A program made the translations under genes and the position numbers. This document shows, one piece after another, positions 1 through 9,171 of a stretch of DNA of 63,452 nt. Source of the DNA: Gammaproteobacteria bacterium. Its GTDB lineage: Bacteria; Pseudomonadota; Gammaproteobacteria; UWMA-0217. The stretch lies in assembly GCA_027081275.1 (NCBI GenBank), contig JALWKV010000071.1, positions 1 to 63,452 of the forward strand, written 5' to 3'. The notes below the pieces were generated by a model. It ran no database searches and was not told the DNA's origin. It saw only the letters and a list, made by a program, of their open reading frames with translations. The number at the start of each line of letters is the position of its first letter. Positions within the stretch are counted from its first letter, which is position 1.

Positions 1-424
1 CGACGGCAGTTCGATTCCTGCGGCGTTTCAGCTTGGTAAGGCGTGATGGGCGACGCGACCAACAGAGGAGTAAAGATGGTGGCCAGGGACAGAAAAAACT
101 GTCGGGAACAGGTTTTCGTGAGCGCAGTGAGCCCGAAGGGTGAGGCTCAAGGATGAGCCGAACAATCGAAGTGCCGACGGCAGTTCGATTCCTGCGGCGT
201 TTCAGCTTGGTAAGGCGTGATGGGCGACGCGACCAACAGAGGAGTAAAGATGGTGGCCAGGGACAGAAAAAACTGTCGGGAACAGGTTTTCGTGAGCGCA
301 GCGAGCCCGAAGGGTGAGGCTCAAGGATGAGCCGAACAATCGAAATGCCGACGGCAGTTCGATTCCTGCGGCTTTCGAACTTGTGGAGGAGTTTTGGCCG
401 GAGTGCCAAACGGAAGGTAAAGAA
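1..424. repeat. 174-bp tandem repeats carrying tRNA-Phe 3'-end copies
   Basis: Two nearly identical 174-bp units (1-174 and 175-348) are followed by a diverged third unit that runs into the tRNA gene. Each unit has TGGTGGCCAGGGACAGAA (77-94 and 251-268), identical to the last 18 nt of the tRNA-Phe gene, whose own copy is at 425-442 in exact 174-bp register. The units also hold GGCTCAAGGATGAGCC (inverted repeat) and, read on the minus strand, CTGT-TCCCG-ACAG followed by T6, a weak terminator-like hairpin. The array starts before the window. The architecture resembles the E. coli tyrT repeats (about 178 bp, each with 19 nt of tRNA 3' end); the sequence itself is not recognised. Confidence 0.85.
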
Positions 425-500
425 TGGTGGCCAGGGACAGAATCGAACTGCCGACACGGGGATTTTCAGTCCCCTGCTCTACCGACTGAGCTACCTGGCC
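425..500 (-). tRNA. tRNA-Phe (GAA)
   Basis: Read on the minus strand this is a 76-nt cloverleaf. The acceptor GGCCAGG pairs with CCTGGCC before an encoded ACCA end. The D-arm contains AGCTCAGTCGGTAGAGC, the anticodon loop is CTGAAAA giving GAA (Phe), and the T-arm loop is TTCGATT. The 3' CCA is genomically encoded. The downstream (lower-coordinate) side holds tandem repeats that copy its 3' terminal 18 nt. Confidence 0.95.
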
Positions 501-575
501 GCCGAAAAGAGGCGCTATTAAAGCGATATTGCCGCGCCGCGTCAACCCTGGGAGGGCGACGTGGCGCCGCCGGCG

Positions 576-845
576 CTATTCGCTCGGCGGGGTCCAGTTG
601 TCCACCTTGGAGCCTTCGCCGAAGAAGAACTTTTCCATCTCTTCTTCGAGGAACTTCCGCGCCTTGGGGTCGATCGGGCTCAGGCGGTATTCGTTGATGA
701 GCATGGTCTGGTGGCGGACCCAGTCCTGCCATGCTTCCTTGGAGACGTTGTCGAAGATGCGCTTGCCCAGTTCCCCGGGGTAGGTGGGGCGATCTAGCCC
801 TTCGGCCTCTTTCTTCAGTAGTACACAGTTAACCATGCGTGTCAT
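576..845 (-). CDS. yggX: YggX family oxidative damage / Fe(II)-trafficking protein
   Basis: The 89-aa product matches the YggX family in length and along its whole sequence: an N-terminal [13 protein letters not shown] with the conserved Cys, then [14 protein letters not shown] and QTMLINE. YggX proteins are small cytosolic proteins linked to protection of iron-sulfur enzymes against oxidants. The start codon overlaps the mutY stop by 4 bp, so it is translationally coupled as the last gene of asmA-mutY-yggX. The mutY-yggX pairing is common in gammaproteobacteria. Confidence 0.95.
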   Translation of the reverse strand: MTRMVNCVLLKKEAEGLDRPTYPGELGKRIFDNVSKEAWQDWVRHQTMLINEYRLSPIDPKARKFLEEEMEKFFFGEGSKVDNWTPPSE

Positions 846-1918
846 TGCTCTGCTCCTGTGGTACCGGCGATGACGCGGTACTGTTCTATCAGTTTGACCA
901 CCGGAGCGGGAAAGCCGCCCGGCGCGGGGTGGGCCGTGTTATACCAGAGCAGGTTGTCAGGCGCCATTTCCTGTATGCGACCAGCGTTTTCGGCGACATC
1001 GACCAGCAGCGGCGCGACGGTGAGGCGAAAGTGGGTGAACTGGTGGTCGAAGGCGGGCCACGCCTCCACCGCCTGCATCGCGAGGCCGAAGCGCTCGCCA
1101 AGCCACCGCTCCAGATCGGCCTCTTCTTCCGCCTCCGGCAGACTCCACAGGCCGCCCCAAAGACCGCTGGCGGGCCGCTTCTGCAGCAGCAGCTCGGCGG
1201 CGGCGTTGCGCAACAGCAACATGCGCAGGCTGCGATGGGGCTTCCGCGTTTTTGGCTTGCGGTGGGGCCACGCGACCGGATCGCCGCTGCGGTACGCGGC
1301 GCAGTCACTGCCGACGGGGCAGCGATCGCAGGCGGGCCGACTACGGGTGCAGACCGTGGCGCCGAGGTCCATCATCGCCTGGGTGTAGTCGGCGACGCGC
1401 TCGGTCGGCGTGTGCGCCTCGGCCAGCGTCCAGAGCCGGTCGGCGACGGCGGCCTTGCCCGGCCAGCCGTCGATGGCGTGATATCGCGCCAGTACGCGCT
1501 TGACGTTGCCGTCGAGGATCACGGCGAAGTGGCCGCAGGCCAGCGCGCGAATGGCGCCGGCGGTGGAACGACCGATGCCCGGCAGCGCCTCCAGCGCCCG
1601 CTGCTCGCAGGGGACGACGCCACCGTGCTCGGCCATGACGATGCCGGCAGCCTTGTGGAGATTGCGCGCCCGGGCGTAGTAGCCGAGCCCGCTCCAGAGA
1701 TCGAGCACGCTGTCGAGCGGCGCGTCGGCCAGCGCCGCCACGTCGGGGTAGCGCGCCATGAAGCGCTCGTAGTAAGGAATGACGGTGGCGACCTGCGTCT
1801 GCTGCAGCATGATCTCCGAAACCCAGACGCGGTAGGGCGTCGGCTGTTGCTGCCACGGCAGGTGCTTACGCCCGTGCCGGTCGAACCAGTCGAGTACGGC
1901 GCTGGCGAACTCGTCCAC
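842..1918 (-). CDS. mutY: A/G-specific adenine DNA glycosylase MutY
   Basis: The 358-aa enzyme removes adenine mispaired with 8-oxoguanine in base excision repair. Visible are the catalytic Glu35 in [10 protein letters not shown], a helix-hairpin-helix ([12 protein letters not shown], about residues 112-123) with catalytic Asp136, and a [4Fe-4S] ligand set C190-x6-C197-x2-C200-x5-C206. A C-terminal NUDIX-like 8-oxoG recognition domain follows from about residue 230. It begins 2 bp after the asmA stop and overlaps yggX by 4 bp. It carries an iron-sulfur cluster and is co-transcribed with the iron-linked yggX. Confidence 0.97.
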   Translation of the reverse strand: MDEFASAVLDWFDRHGRKHLPWQQQPTPYRVWVSEIMLQQTQVATVIPYYERFMARYPDVAALADAPLDSVLDLWSGLGYYARARNLHKAAGIVMAEHGGVVPCEQRALEALPGIGRSTAGAIRALACGHFAVILDGNVKRVLARYHAIDGWPGKAAVADRLWTLAEAHTPTERVADYTQAMMDLGATVCTRSRPACDRCPVGSDCAAYRSGDPVAWPHRKPKTRKPHRSLRMLLLRNAAAELLLQKRPASGLWGGLWSLPEAEEEADLERWLGERFGLAMQAVEAWPAFDHQFTHFRLTVAPLLVDVAENAGRIQEMAPDNLLWYNTAHPAPGGFPAPVVKLIEQYRVIAGTTGAEQ

Positions 1919-1920
1919 GC

Positions 1921-4137
1921 CTAGTTGAAGAGCCCCTTGAGCTTGTTCTGCAGTTGCTCCTCGAGCTTCTGCTTCAGTTCCTCTTCCTTCGCCTTGAGCT
2001 TTTCCTGCGCGCGCGCCTTTTCGGCATCGGCCTTCGCCTTCAGCCTGGCTTTCTCCTCTTCGGCGCGAGCACGCAGTTCGGCCTCCTTCTTCGCCTGTTC
2101 CGCATCGAGCTTCTTCTTCAGCTCCGCCTTTTTCTTGTCCAGCTCGACCTTCGCGCGCGCCTTGGCCATCGCATCGGCCTTGAGCTTGATGGAGAGATCG
2201 GAGAACGGGCCGGTGATGCGAATCGGCAGGTAGTTGTAATCCTTTTCCGGCGCGTCGGCTGTGGCGAGCCGCAGCGTGTAGTCGATCTTCATGGCCGGCA
2301 GATCGACCGTGCCGCTGCCGTGGACGCGGAAGATCGGCGTGACGATCTTCAGGTCGTCGCTGCTGATGACGCCCTGCCGGATCACGCCGCTGAGCTCCAT
2401 CAGAGAGAATTTGGTGTCTTCGGTGATCTCCTCTGTCAGCGGCGGCTTGCCCTGGAACTTGCGCACGACGTTCTGCGCCTCGTGGATCTTGCGCGACAGC
2501 TTCGAACCCTTGATCGTGCCGTCGGTGAACTTCGCCGCGAACTTGCCGCCGAGCTGACGAATCAGCCCCGAGACGGTATTGCCCGCGGTCCGCACGCTGG
2601 CGTTGAAATTGGCCGTACCGGAGATGTAGCGATCACCGAACAGCGTCTCCAGAATGCCCTCGGAGCGCACGCCGGCGAGATCGACCTTGCTGCTGTATTT
2701 CGGCGTCTTGCCGGTCACGTCGAGGGCCGCGTCGATGCGGGCATGTCCCTGGTAGAGATCGGCCGACAGCGGGGCGATGGCGAGCTTGCCACCCTTGGCG
2801 CTGATCGTGACCGAGGCATCTTCGAACAGCAGCTTGCTGGCGGTCAGCTTCTTCACCGTGGCCGTGCCCTGCAGGTCGAGCGAGCGCAGCGTGTCGATCG
2901 GCAGGGCGATCACGTCACTGGCGCCGGCCTCGGCCTTGCCGGCCTGCACGTCGGCGGCGCTGGCCTTGCCCACCGGCGGCAGATAGCGATCGACGTCGAT
3001 CTGGTCGAGCAGCAACTTGAAGCGCAGCGCCATGCGGCTGAAGTCGACGACGCTCACCTCGCCCTGCAGCGTCGAGTCGTCGAGCGTCGCCTCCAGATCG
3101 GTCAGAGCGAAACGGCCTGTGTCGCCATTGAAGCGGAAGCCGAGCGTCGATTTGCCAAGCACGGCGGGATCGCTCGTCGCTGGCGGCGCGATGTCGAGCT
3201 TCGTCAGCAGCACCTTCGGACTGAACTCGTTGCTGCGAAGTTCGCCGCTGTAGGTTGGCGCATCGAGCAGCTTGCGCACGTGGACATTGCCGTCGAGGGT
3301 CAGGTCGAGCGTCTCCAGCGTCAGCGGGTCGATGTCCAGCGTCTGCCCCTTGAGGTCGGCCTTCAGATCGAGGCGGCTCGTCGCGGTGATCGAGCCGCCC
3401 GGAATCGACTTGCCGCTCACCGTCTTGGTCAGCTCGAGGTCGTCGAAGCGATAGCGGCCATGTTCGAGGTCGGCCGTCAGCTTGCCATTGAGCTGGAGCC
3501 GCGCCGTCATGCCGTCGAGCTGCGCCGTCAGGTCCGCCTCCACCGGCACCGGCCGATTGAGCGCCAGCACGCCGGTTCGCAGGTTGAACGGATCAATCCG
3601 CACCGCCGTGCCGCTCTGGCGGTCGGTATAGCTCAGCTTCGCGTTCGCCACCTCCAGCCCCGCGATGCGGATATCGACATCGGGCACGCCGCCGGCTTTG
3701 CTCGCCGGCTGCTGCTCGGCGGGCCGCGCCTCGGCCTTGCCGCCGAGGTCGCTCCAGTTGTCCTTGCCGCTGGCAAGCTTCTCCAGATTGACGGTCACGC
3801 CCTTGAGCAGGATCTTCTTCGTTTCGATGCGCTTCTTCAGCAGCGGCGTCAGCGCGACGTGGATCTGCGCCTGTTCGATGCCGGCGAACACCGGCGTGGA
3901 GAAGCCGGGCGGGTTGGCCAGCGTGGTGCGCCCCAGATCGAGCCCGAGCCACGGGAACAGCGACCACTCGATGTCGCCGGCGATGGTCAGATCACGGCCG
4001 GTCGCCTTCTTCACCTGCGCGGCGATCTGCGGCTTGTAGTCGTTCGGGTCCAGCGTCGCCACCAGCCAGGCGACCGAGCCGGCGGCGACGACCACCAGCA
4101 GCAGAATGCCGAGCAACAGCCATTTGAGGAATTTCAT
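1921..4137 (-). CDS. asmA: AsmA family protein
   Basis: The 738-aa protein has an N-terminal membrane anchor (about residues 5-29) followed by an AsmA domain beginning LDPNDYKPQIAAQVKKATGR, and a large periplasmic region of the AsmA/TamB-like type. The C-terminal 90 residues are an unbroken Lys/Glu/Ala-rich coiled coil (KKKAELKKKLDAEQAKKE and on). AsmA proteins are inner-membrane anchored and are linked to lipid transfer and outer-membrane assembly. It is the first gene of a tight operon with mutY and yggX. The very charged C-terminal helix is longer than in E. coli AsmA. Confidence 0.93.
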   Translation of the reverse strand: MKFLKWLLLGILLLVVVAAGSVAWLVATLDPNDYKPQIAAQVKKATGRDLTIAGDIEWSLFPWLGLDLGRTTLANPPGFSTPVFAGIEQAQIHVALTPLLKKRIETKKILLKGVTVNLEKLASGKDNWSDLGGKAEARPAEQQPASKAGGVPDVDIRIAGLEVANAKLSYTDRQSGTAVRIDPFNLRTGVLALNRPVPVEADLTAQLDGMTARLQLNGKLTADLEHGRYRFDDLELTKTVSGKSIPGGSITATSRLDLKADLKGQTLDIDPLTLETLDLTLDGNVHVRKLLDAPTYSGELRSNEFSPKVLLTKLDIAPPATSDPAVLGKSTLGFRFNGDTGRFALTDLEATLDDSTLQGEVSVVDFSRMALRFKLLLDQIDVDRYLPPVGKASAADVQAGKAEAGASDVIALPIDTLRSLDLQGTATVKKLTASKLLFEDASVTISAKGGKLAIAPLSADLYQGHARIDAALDVTGKTPKYSSKVDLAGVRSEGILETLFGDRYISGTANFNASVRTAGNTVSGLIRQLGGKFAAKFTDGTIKGSKLSRKIHEAQNVVRKFQGKPPLTEEITEDTKFSLMELSGVIRQGVISSDDLKIVTPIFRVHGSGTVDLPAMKIDYTLRLATADAPEKDYNYLPIRITGPFSDLSIKLKADAMAKARAKVELDKKKAELKKKLDAEQAKKEAELRARAEEEKARLKAKADAEKARAQEKLKAKEEELKQKLEEQLQNKLKGLFN

Positions 4138-4170
4138 CGATGCTTCCCTGTTCCTTTCGTCAGTTGTTCG

Positions 4171-4656
4171 TTACACGTCGGCGTCGCGATTCCAGACGCC
4201 GCTCTTACCGCCCGACTTGTGGACAAGCCGGATGTCACCGAGCGTCATGCCGCGATCGACCGCCTTGCACATGTCGTAGATCGTCATCAGCCCCATCTGC
4301 ACGGCGACCATCGCCTCCATCTCGACGCCGGTCTTGCCCCAGGTCTCGGTGCGGGCGACGCAGTGGACGCGGCTCGACTCCGGCTCCAGCGTGAAATCGA
4401 CGTCCACATGGGTCAGGCCGATGGGATGGCACAGCGGGATCAGATCGCCGGTCTTCTTCGACCCCATGATGGCGGCGACGCGGGCAATGCCGAGCACGTC
4501 GCCCTTCTTGTGGCCGCCGCTGGCGATCATCTCCAGCGTTTCCGGCTGCATCGCGATCCAGCCCTCGGCGACGGCGACGCGGTGGGTCTCGGCCTTGGCG
4601 CCGACATCGACCATGTGGACATTGCCCTGCTGGTTGAAATGGGTAAATTCACTCAT
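4171..4656 (-). CDS. moaC: Cyclic pyranopterin monophosphate synthase MoaC
   Basis: The 161-aa enzyme converts the MoaA product to cyclic pyranopterin monophosphate in molybdenum cofactor synthesis. Family signatures are [18 protein letters not shown] and [11 protein letters not shown]. It is divergent from moaD-moaE across a 40-bp gap, so the opposing promoters must overlap in that short stretch. moaA and moaB are not in the window. Confidence 0.97.
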   Translation of the reverse strand: MSEFTHFNQQGNVHMVDVGAKAETHRVAVAEGWIAMQPETLEMIASGGHKKGDVLGIARVAAIMGSKKTGDLIPLCHPIGLTHVDVDFTLEPESSRVHCVARTETWGKTGVEMEAMVAVQMGLMTIYDMCKAVDRGMTLGDIRLVHKSGGKSGVWNRDADV

Positions 4657-4696
4657 GTCATTGACGCGGAGCCGTCGCCCGCTCTATAAAAACAGA

Positions 4697-4927
4697 ATGA
4701 TTACCATACGATACTTCGCCAGTCTGCGCGAACAGCTCGGCAAGGAGCAGGAACGGATCGAACCGGCCGGCGCCATGACCGCGCTCGACGCCTGGAAAAG
4801 CGCCAACGACGGCAGGATGCCGCCCGACAATGTGCTGGTCGCGATCAACCAGTCCTACGCCTCGCTCGACGCCGCCGTGAACGCCGGCGACGAGGTCGCC
4901 TTCTTCCCCCCCGTCACCGGCGGATGA
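4697..4927 (+). CDS. moaD: Molybdopterin synthase sulfur carrier subunit MoaD
   Basis: This is a 76-aa ubiquitin-fold protein. The ATG at 4697 gives MITIRYFASLREQLG, the usual MoaD start, and the product ends PPVTGG. The terminal Gly-Gly is the site that is adenylated and thiocarboxylated to donate sulfur to the pterin. The reading frame stays open upstream, but the family N-terminus fixes this start. moaE follows 10 bp downstream. Confidence 0.96.
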   Translation: MITIRYFASLREQLGKEQERIEPAGAMTALDAWKSANDGRMPPDNVLVAINQSYASLDAAVNAGDEVAFFPPVTGG

Positions 4928-4937
4928 GCCGATTGCG

Positions 4938-5381
4938 ATGAAAAACGTCATTATCAGGGAGAGCGCCTACGATCCGTGGCTGCTGCTGGGCAAGTTCCAG
5001 CACGCCCGTTTCGGCGATTCGGCCGAGTACGGCGCCACTGCCGTCTTCACCGGAACGATGCGCGATTTCAACGAGGGGGATACGGTCAGGGCGATGACGC
5101 TGGAGCATTATCCGGGCATGACCGAAGCGCAGCTGCAGCGGCTGATCGACGAGGCGAAATCACGCTGGGAGGTGATCGACTGCTTCATCGCCCACCGCGT
5201 CGGACAGATCAATCCGGCGGAGACGATCGTCATCACCGCCGCCTGGTCGGCGCATCGCAACGCCGCCTTCGAAGCCTGCCGCTATCTCATCGAGGAGCTG
5301 AAGCACAGCGCGCCGTTCTGGAAGAAGGAACGGCTCGCCGACGACAGCGAACGGTGGGTGACGCAGAACACCGCCGGGTAG
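4938..5381 (+). CDS. moaE: Molybdopterin synthase catalytic subunit MoaE
   Basis: The 147-aa large subunit of molybdopterin synthase inserts the dithiolene sulfurs using MoaD thiocarboxylate. Typical motifs are GAVFTGTMRDFN-like (here ATAVFTGTMRDFN), LEHYPGM, HRVGQINPAE and HRNAAFEACRYLIEELK with the catalytic lysine region. The gene follows moaD closely and ends 12 bp from the stop of the convergent GT4 gene. Confidence 0.97.
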   Translation: MKNVIIRESAYDPWLLLGKFQHARFGDSAEYGATAVFTGTMRDFNEGDTVRAMTLEHYPGMTEAQLQRLIDEAKSRWEVIDCFIAHRVGQINPAETIVITAAWSAHRNAAFEACRYLIEELKHSAPFWKKERLADDSERWVTQNTAG

Positions 5382-5393
5382 CGGCGGCACGCG

Positions 5394-6629
5394 CTATTTC
5401 CCGCCCAGCCGCTGCTCGAAAATGTCGCCAAGCCGAGCGACATTCTTCGCCAGATTGTAGTGCTCGACGACGCGTTTGCGGCCGTTCTCGCCGAGGCGGC
5501 AGCGCAGCTCGGTATCGTCCATCACCCTCGCCAGCGCATCGGCCAGCTCCTCGACCGAGGACGGCGCCACCAGCAGACCATCCTCGCCATCGCGGATCAG
5601 CTCCGGAATGCCGGTGATGCGGGTCGTCACGCAGGGAATCTCCATCGCCATCGACTCCATCAGCACCACCGGGATGCCCTCGGCGAAGCTCGGCATCGAG
5701 AAGATGTGGGCGCGGGAGTAGAGATCGCGGATGCGATCCTGATTGACGGCGCCTTCGAAGATGATGTCGCGCTTGCGATCGAGCCGGTGGACATGACGCT
5801 CCAGCGAGGCGCGGTCGGGCCCGTCGCCGACGATGCGCAGCCGCAGCTTGCGGCCCTGCCGCAGCAGCCGGTCGATGGCGTCGACGAGAATGTGCTGCCC
5901 CTTCGCCGGGCATAGCCGGCCGACGCAGATGATCTCGAAGACCTCCGGACTCTCCTCGAACGGGCGCGGCATGAAGACATCGGGATCGACCCCGAGGCGG
6001 GAGACTTCCAGCTTGCTCCAGTGCTCATACTCGGAGAGCTTCATCAGCTGGCTGCGGGCGAAGTTGCTGATGCAGACGATGAAATCGGCGCTTTCGACCT
6101 TGCGGGTCAGGTACTGGCCAGGCGCGTCGTAGAACTCGTCCGGGCCGTGGACGGTGACGGAGAAGCCGAAGCCGAAGACCTCCTTGACGTACATCGCCAC
6201 GGTCGCGGCCTGGGCGCCGAGATGGGCATGGAGATGGCGCTGCCCCTTCTCCCGCATCCAGACGCCGACCATCAGCGCCTCGGTGAAATACATCAGGTTG
6301 TAGAAGAGGTCGCGCAGATCGAGCTTGCCCAGCTCGCCGATCAGGCGCAGCCCGCGGAGATAGCCGGCGGCATTGCCGCGCAGCGTCCGCCAGTGCGCCG
6401 ACAACGCGCCCTTCGCCCCCTGCGGCTTGACGTACCAGGTGAGCGCCGACTCGTTGGCCTCCACCTGCGTCAGCCCCTCGGTGCCGCGGTCGGCGGCGTT
6501 GATCGAGGCGACGTCGATGTGGAAACCGCGCTCGCGCAACTGCACCACCTCGCGGATGATGAAGATCATCGACAGCATCGGGTACTGGCTGACGAGGTAG
6601 GCTAACGAAGGTGGCTTGGTGCTGGACAT
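5394..6629 (-). CDS. Glycosyltransferase family 4 (exopolysaccharide type)
   Basis: The 411-aa retaining GT-B transferase has a sugar-nucleotide binding half containing CVGRLCPAKGQHILVDAI and IVGDGPDRASLE, with the E-x7-E-type region PSFAEGIPVVLMESMA. The ATG at 6629 (MSSTKPPSLAYL) has an AGAGGGA ribosome site 6-7 nt upstream. The open frame continues upstream, but only through GC-rich repeat-like DNA. It is the last gene of the polysaccharide group, separated from the others by 247 bp. Donor and acceptor sugars cannot be read from the sequence. Confidence 0.9.
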   Translation of the reverse strand: MSSTKPPSLAYLVSQYPMLSMIFIIREVVQLRERGFHIDVASINAADRGTEGLTQVEANESALTWYVKPQGAKGALSAHWRTLRGNAAGYLRGLRLIGELGKLDLRDLFYNLMYFTEALMVGVWMREKGQRHLHAHLGAQAATVAMYVKEVFGFGFSVTVHGPDEFYDAPGQYLTRKVESADFIVCISNFARSQLMKLSEYEHWSKLEVSRLGVDPDVFMPRPFEESPEVFEIICVGRLCPAKGQHILVDAIDRLLRQGRKLRLRIVGDGPDRASLERHVHRLDRKRDIIFEGAVNQDRIRDLYSRAHIFSMPSFAEGIPVVLMESMAMEIPCVTTRITGIPELIRDGEDGLLVAPSSVEELADALARVMDDTELRCRLGENGRKRVVEHYNLAKNVARLGDIFEQRLGGK

Positions 6630-6876
6630 GAAGTTCCCTCTATTGCATTCAGATGCCGGTTCCGCTGCGCTCGAACCGAGCCTACGGCGACTGGACGGTT
6701 CTGCCCTCATCGACGATACGCCGCGGCGCTCCGGCCCGCTTCCCTGCGTTGGCGCCTGTCGCGCAAGCCCTCGCCCCATTGGGGAGGGAGTCGTAGAAGC
6801 CCTCGCCCCACGGGGGAGAGGGTATGGGAGAGGGGGATCAATCGCTCTCGCGATACCTTCCACTACCGGCGCCGCG
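6630..6876. other. Non-coding gap with short GC-rich inverted repeats
   Basis: No gene is supported here. The stretch contains a GCCGGTTCCGCTGCGCTCGAACC motif (6656-6678), which recurs near 44841 as GCCGGTTC-N10-GAACCGGC. It also has two CCCTCGCCCCA...GGGAG units (about 6767-6835) that can fold into hairpins. It may carry a promoter for the GT4 gene, but no convincing -35/-10 pair was found. Confidence 0.5.
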
Positions 6877-7977
6877 CTACTCCTGTGGGTAGCGCATCCC
6901 CCAGCTGGCACGCATTTCATCCATCGTCTCCATGATCGCCAGCGTGTCGTCGAGAGGCATGATGCTACTTTCCGTCTCGCCGCGTTGCAGGCACTGGGTC
7001 ACTTCTTCGATCTCGAACTGATAGCCACTGCCGGGAAAGGGATGACTGATGGCCCGGGCACCACGGAGACGATCGAGCAATGGCGTCGCCATGCGCTGCA
7101 GCCGGTTGACCAGCGCGCTCTCCTTCAGCTTCTGCTTGAGGCCTCCGCTGTCACCCAGCGATTCGACCGGCGCGCAGGGCTCGTCGAAATGCTTCACCGA
7201 AACGCGGCTGGGACGGTAGAAAGGGTCGTGGATGCGAATCTGCCCCTTGGTACCCATGATGACGGCCTCGTTCGTGCCCCAGGTGACGAGCGTCGACGAG
7301 AGATCGGCGATCGCGCCATTGGGATACTCAAGCAGACAGGCCGACTGGTGATCGACGCCGGTGGGGCCGATCGTGGCGCTGGACTTGAGGTTTTCGTGAT
7401 CGCCAAGCAAGAAACGCGCCAGCGACAACGTGTAGATACCCCGATCCATCAGGCTGCCGCCACCGCGAGCGAGATTGAAGAAGCGGTTCTCCGGGTCGTA
7501 CCAGGTGGGGTAGCCGAAATCGGCCTTCACCATCTGCACGTGGCCGATCTCGCCGCCGTCGACCAGCTCGCGCACCTTGCGCACCAGCGGGATGAAGCGC
7601 ATCCACATCGCCTCCATGCAGAACAGCCGCCTCTCGCGCGCGGCGGAGACCACCTCCAGCGCCTGCGCCGCATTGAGCGTGAACGGCTTCTCGCACAACA
7701 CTGCCTTGCCGGCATCGAAGCATTTCAGGCAGTCATCGCGATGGCGATCATGCGGCGTCGCGATATAGACGACATCGATACTGTCATCGGCCAGCAGCTC
7801 GTCATAACTGCCATAGGCCCTGGGGATGCCGAAACGGCTGGCGAAGGCCTGCGCGGTCTCGAGACTGCGGGAACCGACCGCGGCGAGTTCCGCGTCGGGC
7901 ACCAGCGCAAAGCTGCGCGCCACGTCCCGCGCCACCGTTCCGGTACCGAGTATGCCCCAGCGAATCCTGTTGCTCAT
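6877..7977 (-). CDS. Gfo/Idh/MocA family oxidoreductase
   Basis: The 366-aa NAD(P)-dependent sugar oxidoreductase has an N-terminal Rossmann fold (WGILGTGTVARDVA), the family VLCEKPFTLN motif with the conserved Lys, and a C-terminal alpha/beta substrate domain. Members oxidise or reduce sugars and inositols; in a polysaccharide cluster they commonly act on nucleotide sugars. It lies 10 bp downstream of a second, different family member, probably in one operon with the WecG-type transferase. The substrate is unknown. Confidence 0.9.
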   Translation of the reverse strand: MSNRIRWGILGTGTVARDVARSFALVPDAELAAVGSRSLETAQAFASRFGIPRAYGSYDELLADDSIDVVYIATPHDRHRDDCLKCFDAGKAVLCEKPFTLNAAQALEVVSAARERRLFCMEAMWMRFIPLVRKVRELVDGGEIGHVQMVKADFGYPTWYDPENRFFNLARGGGSLMDRGIYTLSLARFLLGDHENLKSSATIGPTGVDHQSACLLEYPNGAIADLSSTLVTWGTNEAVIMGTKGQIRIHDPFYRPSRVSVKHFDEPCAPVESLGDSGGLKQKLKESALVNRLQRMATPLLDRLRGARAISHPFPGSGYQFEIEEVTQCLQRGETESSIMPLDDTLAIMETMDEMRASWGMRYPQE

Positions 7978-7987
7978 GCCATTGCCC

Positions 7988-9115
7988 TCATCTTGCCCAG
8001 TCCATCGGCTCCACAGGGTCGAAAGTCGTGGTCATATGATAGGTCGCGCCCTGTTCGCGGGCATAGTGTATGGCCAAAGCCATCTCATTGGTATGCAATG
8101 AAAAACGGGGCGAGAGACGGCTCGGCCGGTTCTCCCGCACGGCGGCGGCCACCTCGGCCGGGCCGCGGGCGAAATCCATCTGCTGCGAGCCCTTGCCCGG
8201 CACCTTGCCGACATCCGACTTGAGCAGCCGATGGCGCGTCTTGATCGGATTGAGGAAGGTCTTGCGGCGAATCCGCATCATCTTGCGGCTGTAGACGGGG
8301 GAGTAGTAGTGCCAGCTGTCGTCGGTATAGAGCACGCCCTTGTCGCCGACGATCTTGAGCTGGTGGTCGTGCGGCGCGAGGATGCTGCAGGTCAGCCGCG
8401 CCACCACGCCCGACTCGAACTGGATGCAGGCGACGGAAAAGTCCGGCGACTCCATGTTCAGCTCGACGCCCGGCATCTTGTCCGGCACCTGCACCGAGGC
8501 GAATGAGGTGACGCTCGTCGCCGGGCCGAACCACGCCGCCAGCCAGGTCAGATAGTAGCCGGCATGCTCCAGCGTGCAGCCGATCTCGAACTCGTCCTTG
8601 GCCGGCCAGGGGATGCCGGAGTCGCTGACCCACTTTTCGTAGGGCATCAGATGAACCATGCCGTCGTCCATCTCCGCATAGACGACCCGTACCTTGCCGA
8701 CCACCTCCTCGCGCAGCGCCTTCCACAGCGTCTGCGCCGTCTCCCCCAGCAGGCTGCAAGGCGCCGACGCGGCCTGCAGCCCCTTGCTCTCGGCCAGCTC
8801 GACCAGCTCGGTCGCCTCCGCCATGTTCATGCCGAAGGGCTTTTCCGAATAGACGTGCTTGCCGGCCTCGAGCGCCGCCTTGGAGATTTTGTAATGGTCG
8901 CGCGGATTGGTGAGATTGAGCACCATCTCCACCTTCGGGTCGTCCAACAACTGCTGCAACGTCTCGTAGCGCGGCACCTTGTGGACCTCGGACAGCAGGC
9001 GGGCGCGATCGGGCTGGCGGTCCATGATACCGGTCAGCTTCAGCTCCGGGTGCAGCGGCAGGGTGGCGAGATAATAGTCGGCAACGAAGCCACAACCTAC
9101 GATCGCGATATTCAT
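7988..9115 (-). CDS. Gfo/Idh/MocA family oxidoreductase
   Basis: This 375-aa protein has a Rossmann motif at its very start (IAIVGCGFVADYYL) and the VYSEKPFGMN catalytic segment. It is only distantly similar to the neighbouring family member, so it is unlikely to be a recent duplicate. A pair of such enzymes beside glycosyltransferases suggests a two-step modification of a sugar used in a surface polysaccharide; that role is an inference. Confidence 0.9.
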   Translation of the reverse strand: MNIAIVGCGFVADYYLATLPLHPELKLTGIMDRQPDRARLLSEVHKVPRYETLQQLLDDPKVEMVLNLTNPRDHYKISKAALEAGKHVYSEKPFGMNMAEATELVELAESKGLQAASAPCSLLGETAQTLWKALREEVVGKVRVVYAEMDDGMVHLMPYEKWVSDSGIPWPAKDEFEIGCTLEHAGYYLTWLAAWFGPATSVTSFASVQVPDKMPGVELNMESPDFSVACIQFESGVVARLTCSILAPHDHQLKIVGDKGVLYTDDSWHYYSPVYSRKMMRIRRKTFLNPIKTRHRLLKSDVGKVPGKGSQQMDFARGPAEVAAAVRENRPSRLSPRFSLHTNEMALAIHYAREQGATYHMTTTFDPVEPMDWAR

Positions 9116-9171
9116 TTGCTGTCAATCCTTTGAGATCGGGTCGGGAAGGGGCGATCGCCGCCGGGTCCGGC

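Noticed and set aside
1-424. CRISPR-like array
   Set aside because: The repeats are 174 bp with no spacers of constant size, and they copy a tRNA 3' end; no cas genes are present.
1954-4689. 911-codon open frame on the plus strand opposite asmA and moaC
   Set aside because: Composition is Arg/Gln/Leu/Asp-rich without any domain, and it lies exactly antisense to asmA and moaC, both clear family members. It is a high-GC shadow frame.
6630-6920. Upstream extension of the GT4 gene (97 extra residues)
   Set aside because: The extension is Pro/Arg/Ser-rich, crosses GC-rich inverted repeats and the next gene's end, and lacks a ribosome site. The ATG at 6629 has a good one.
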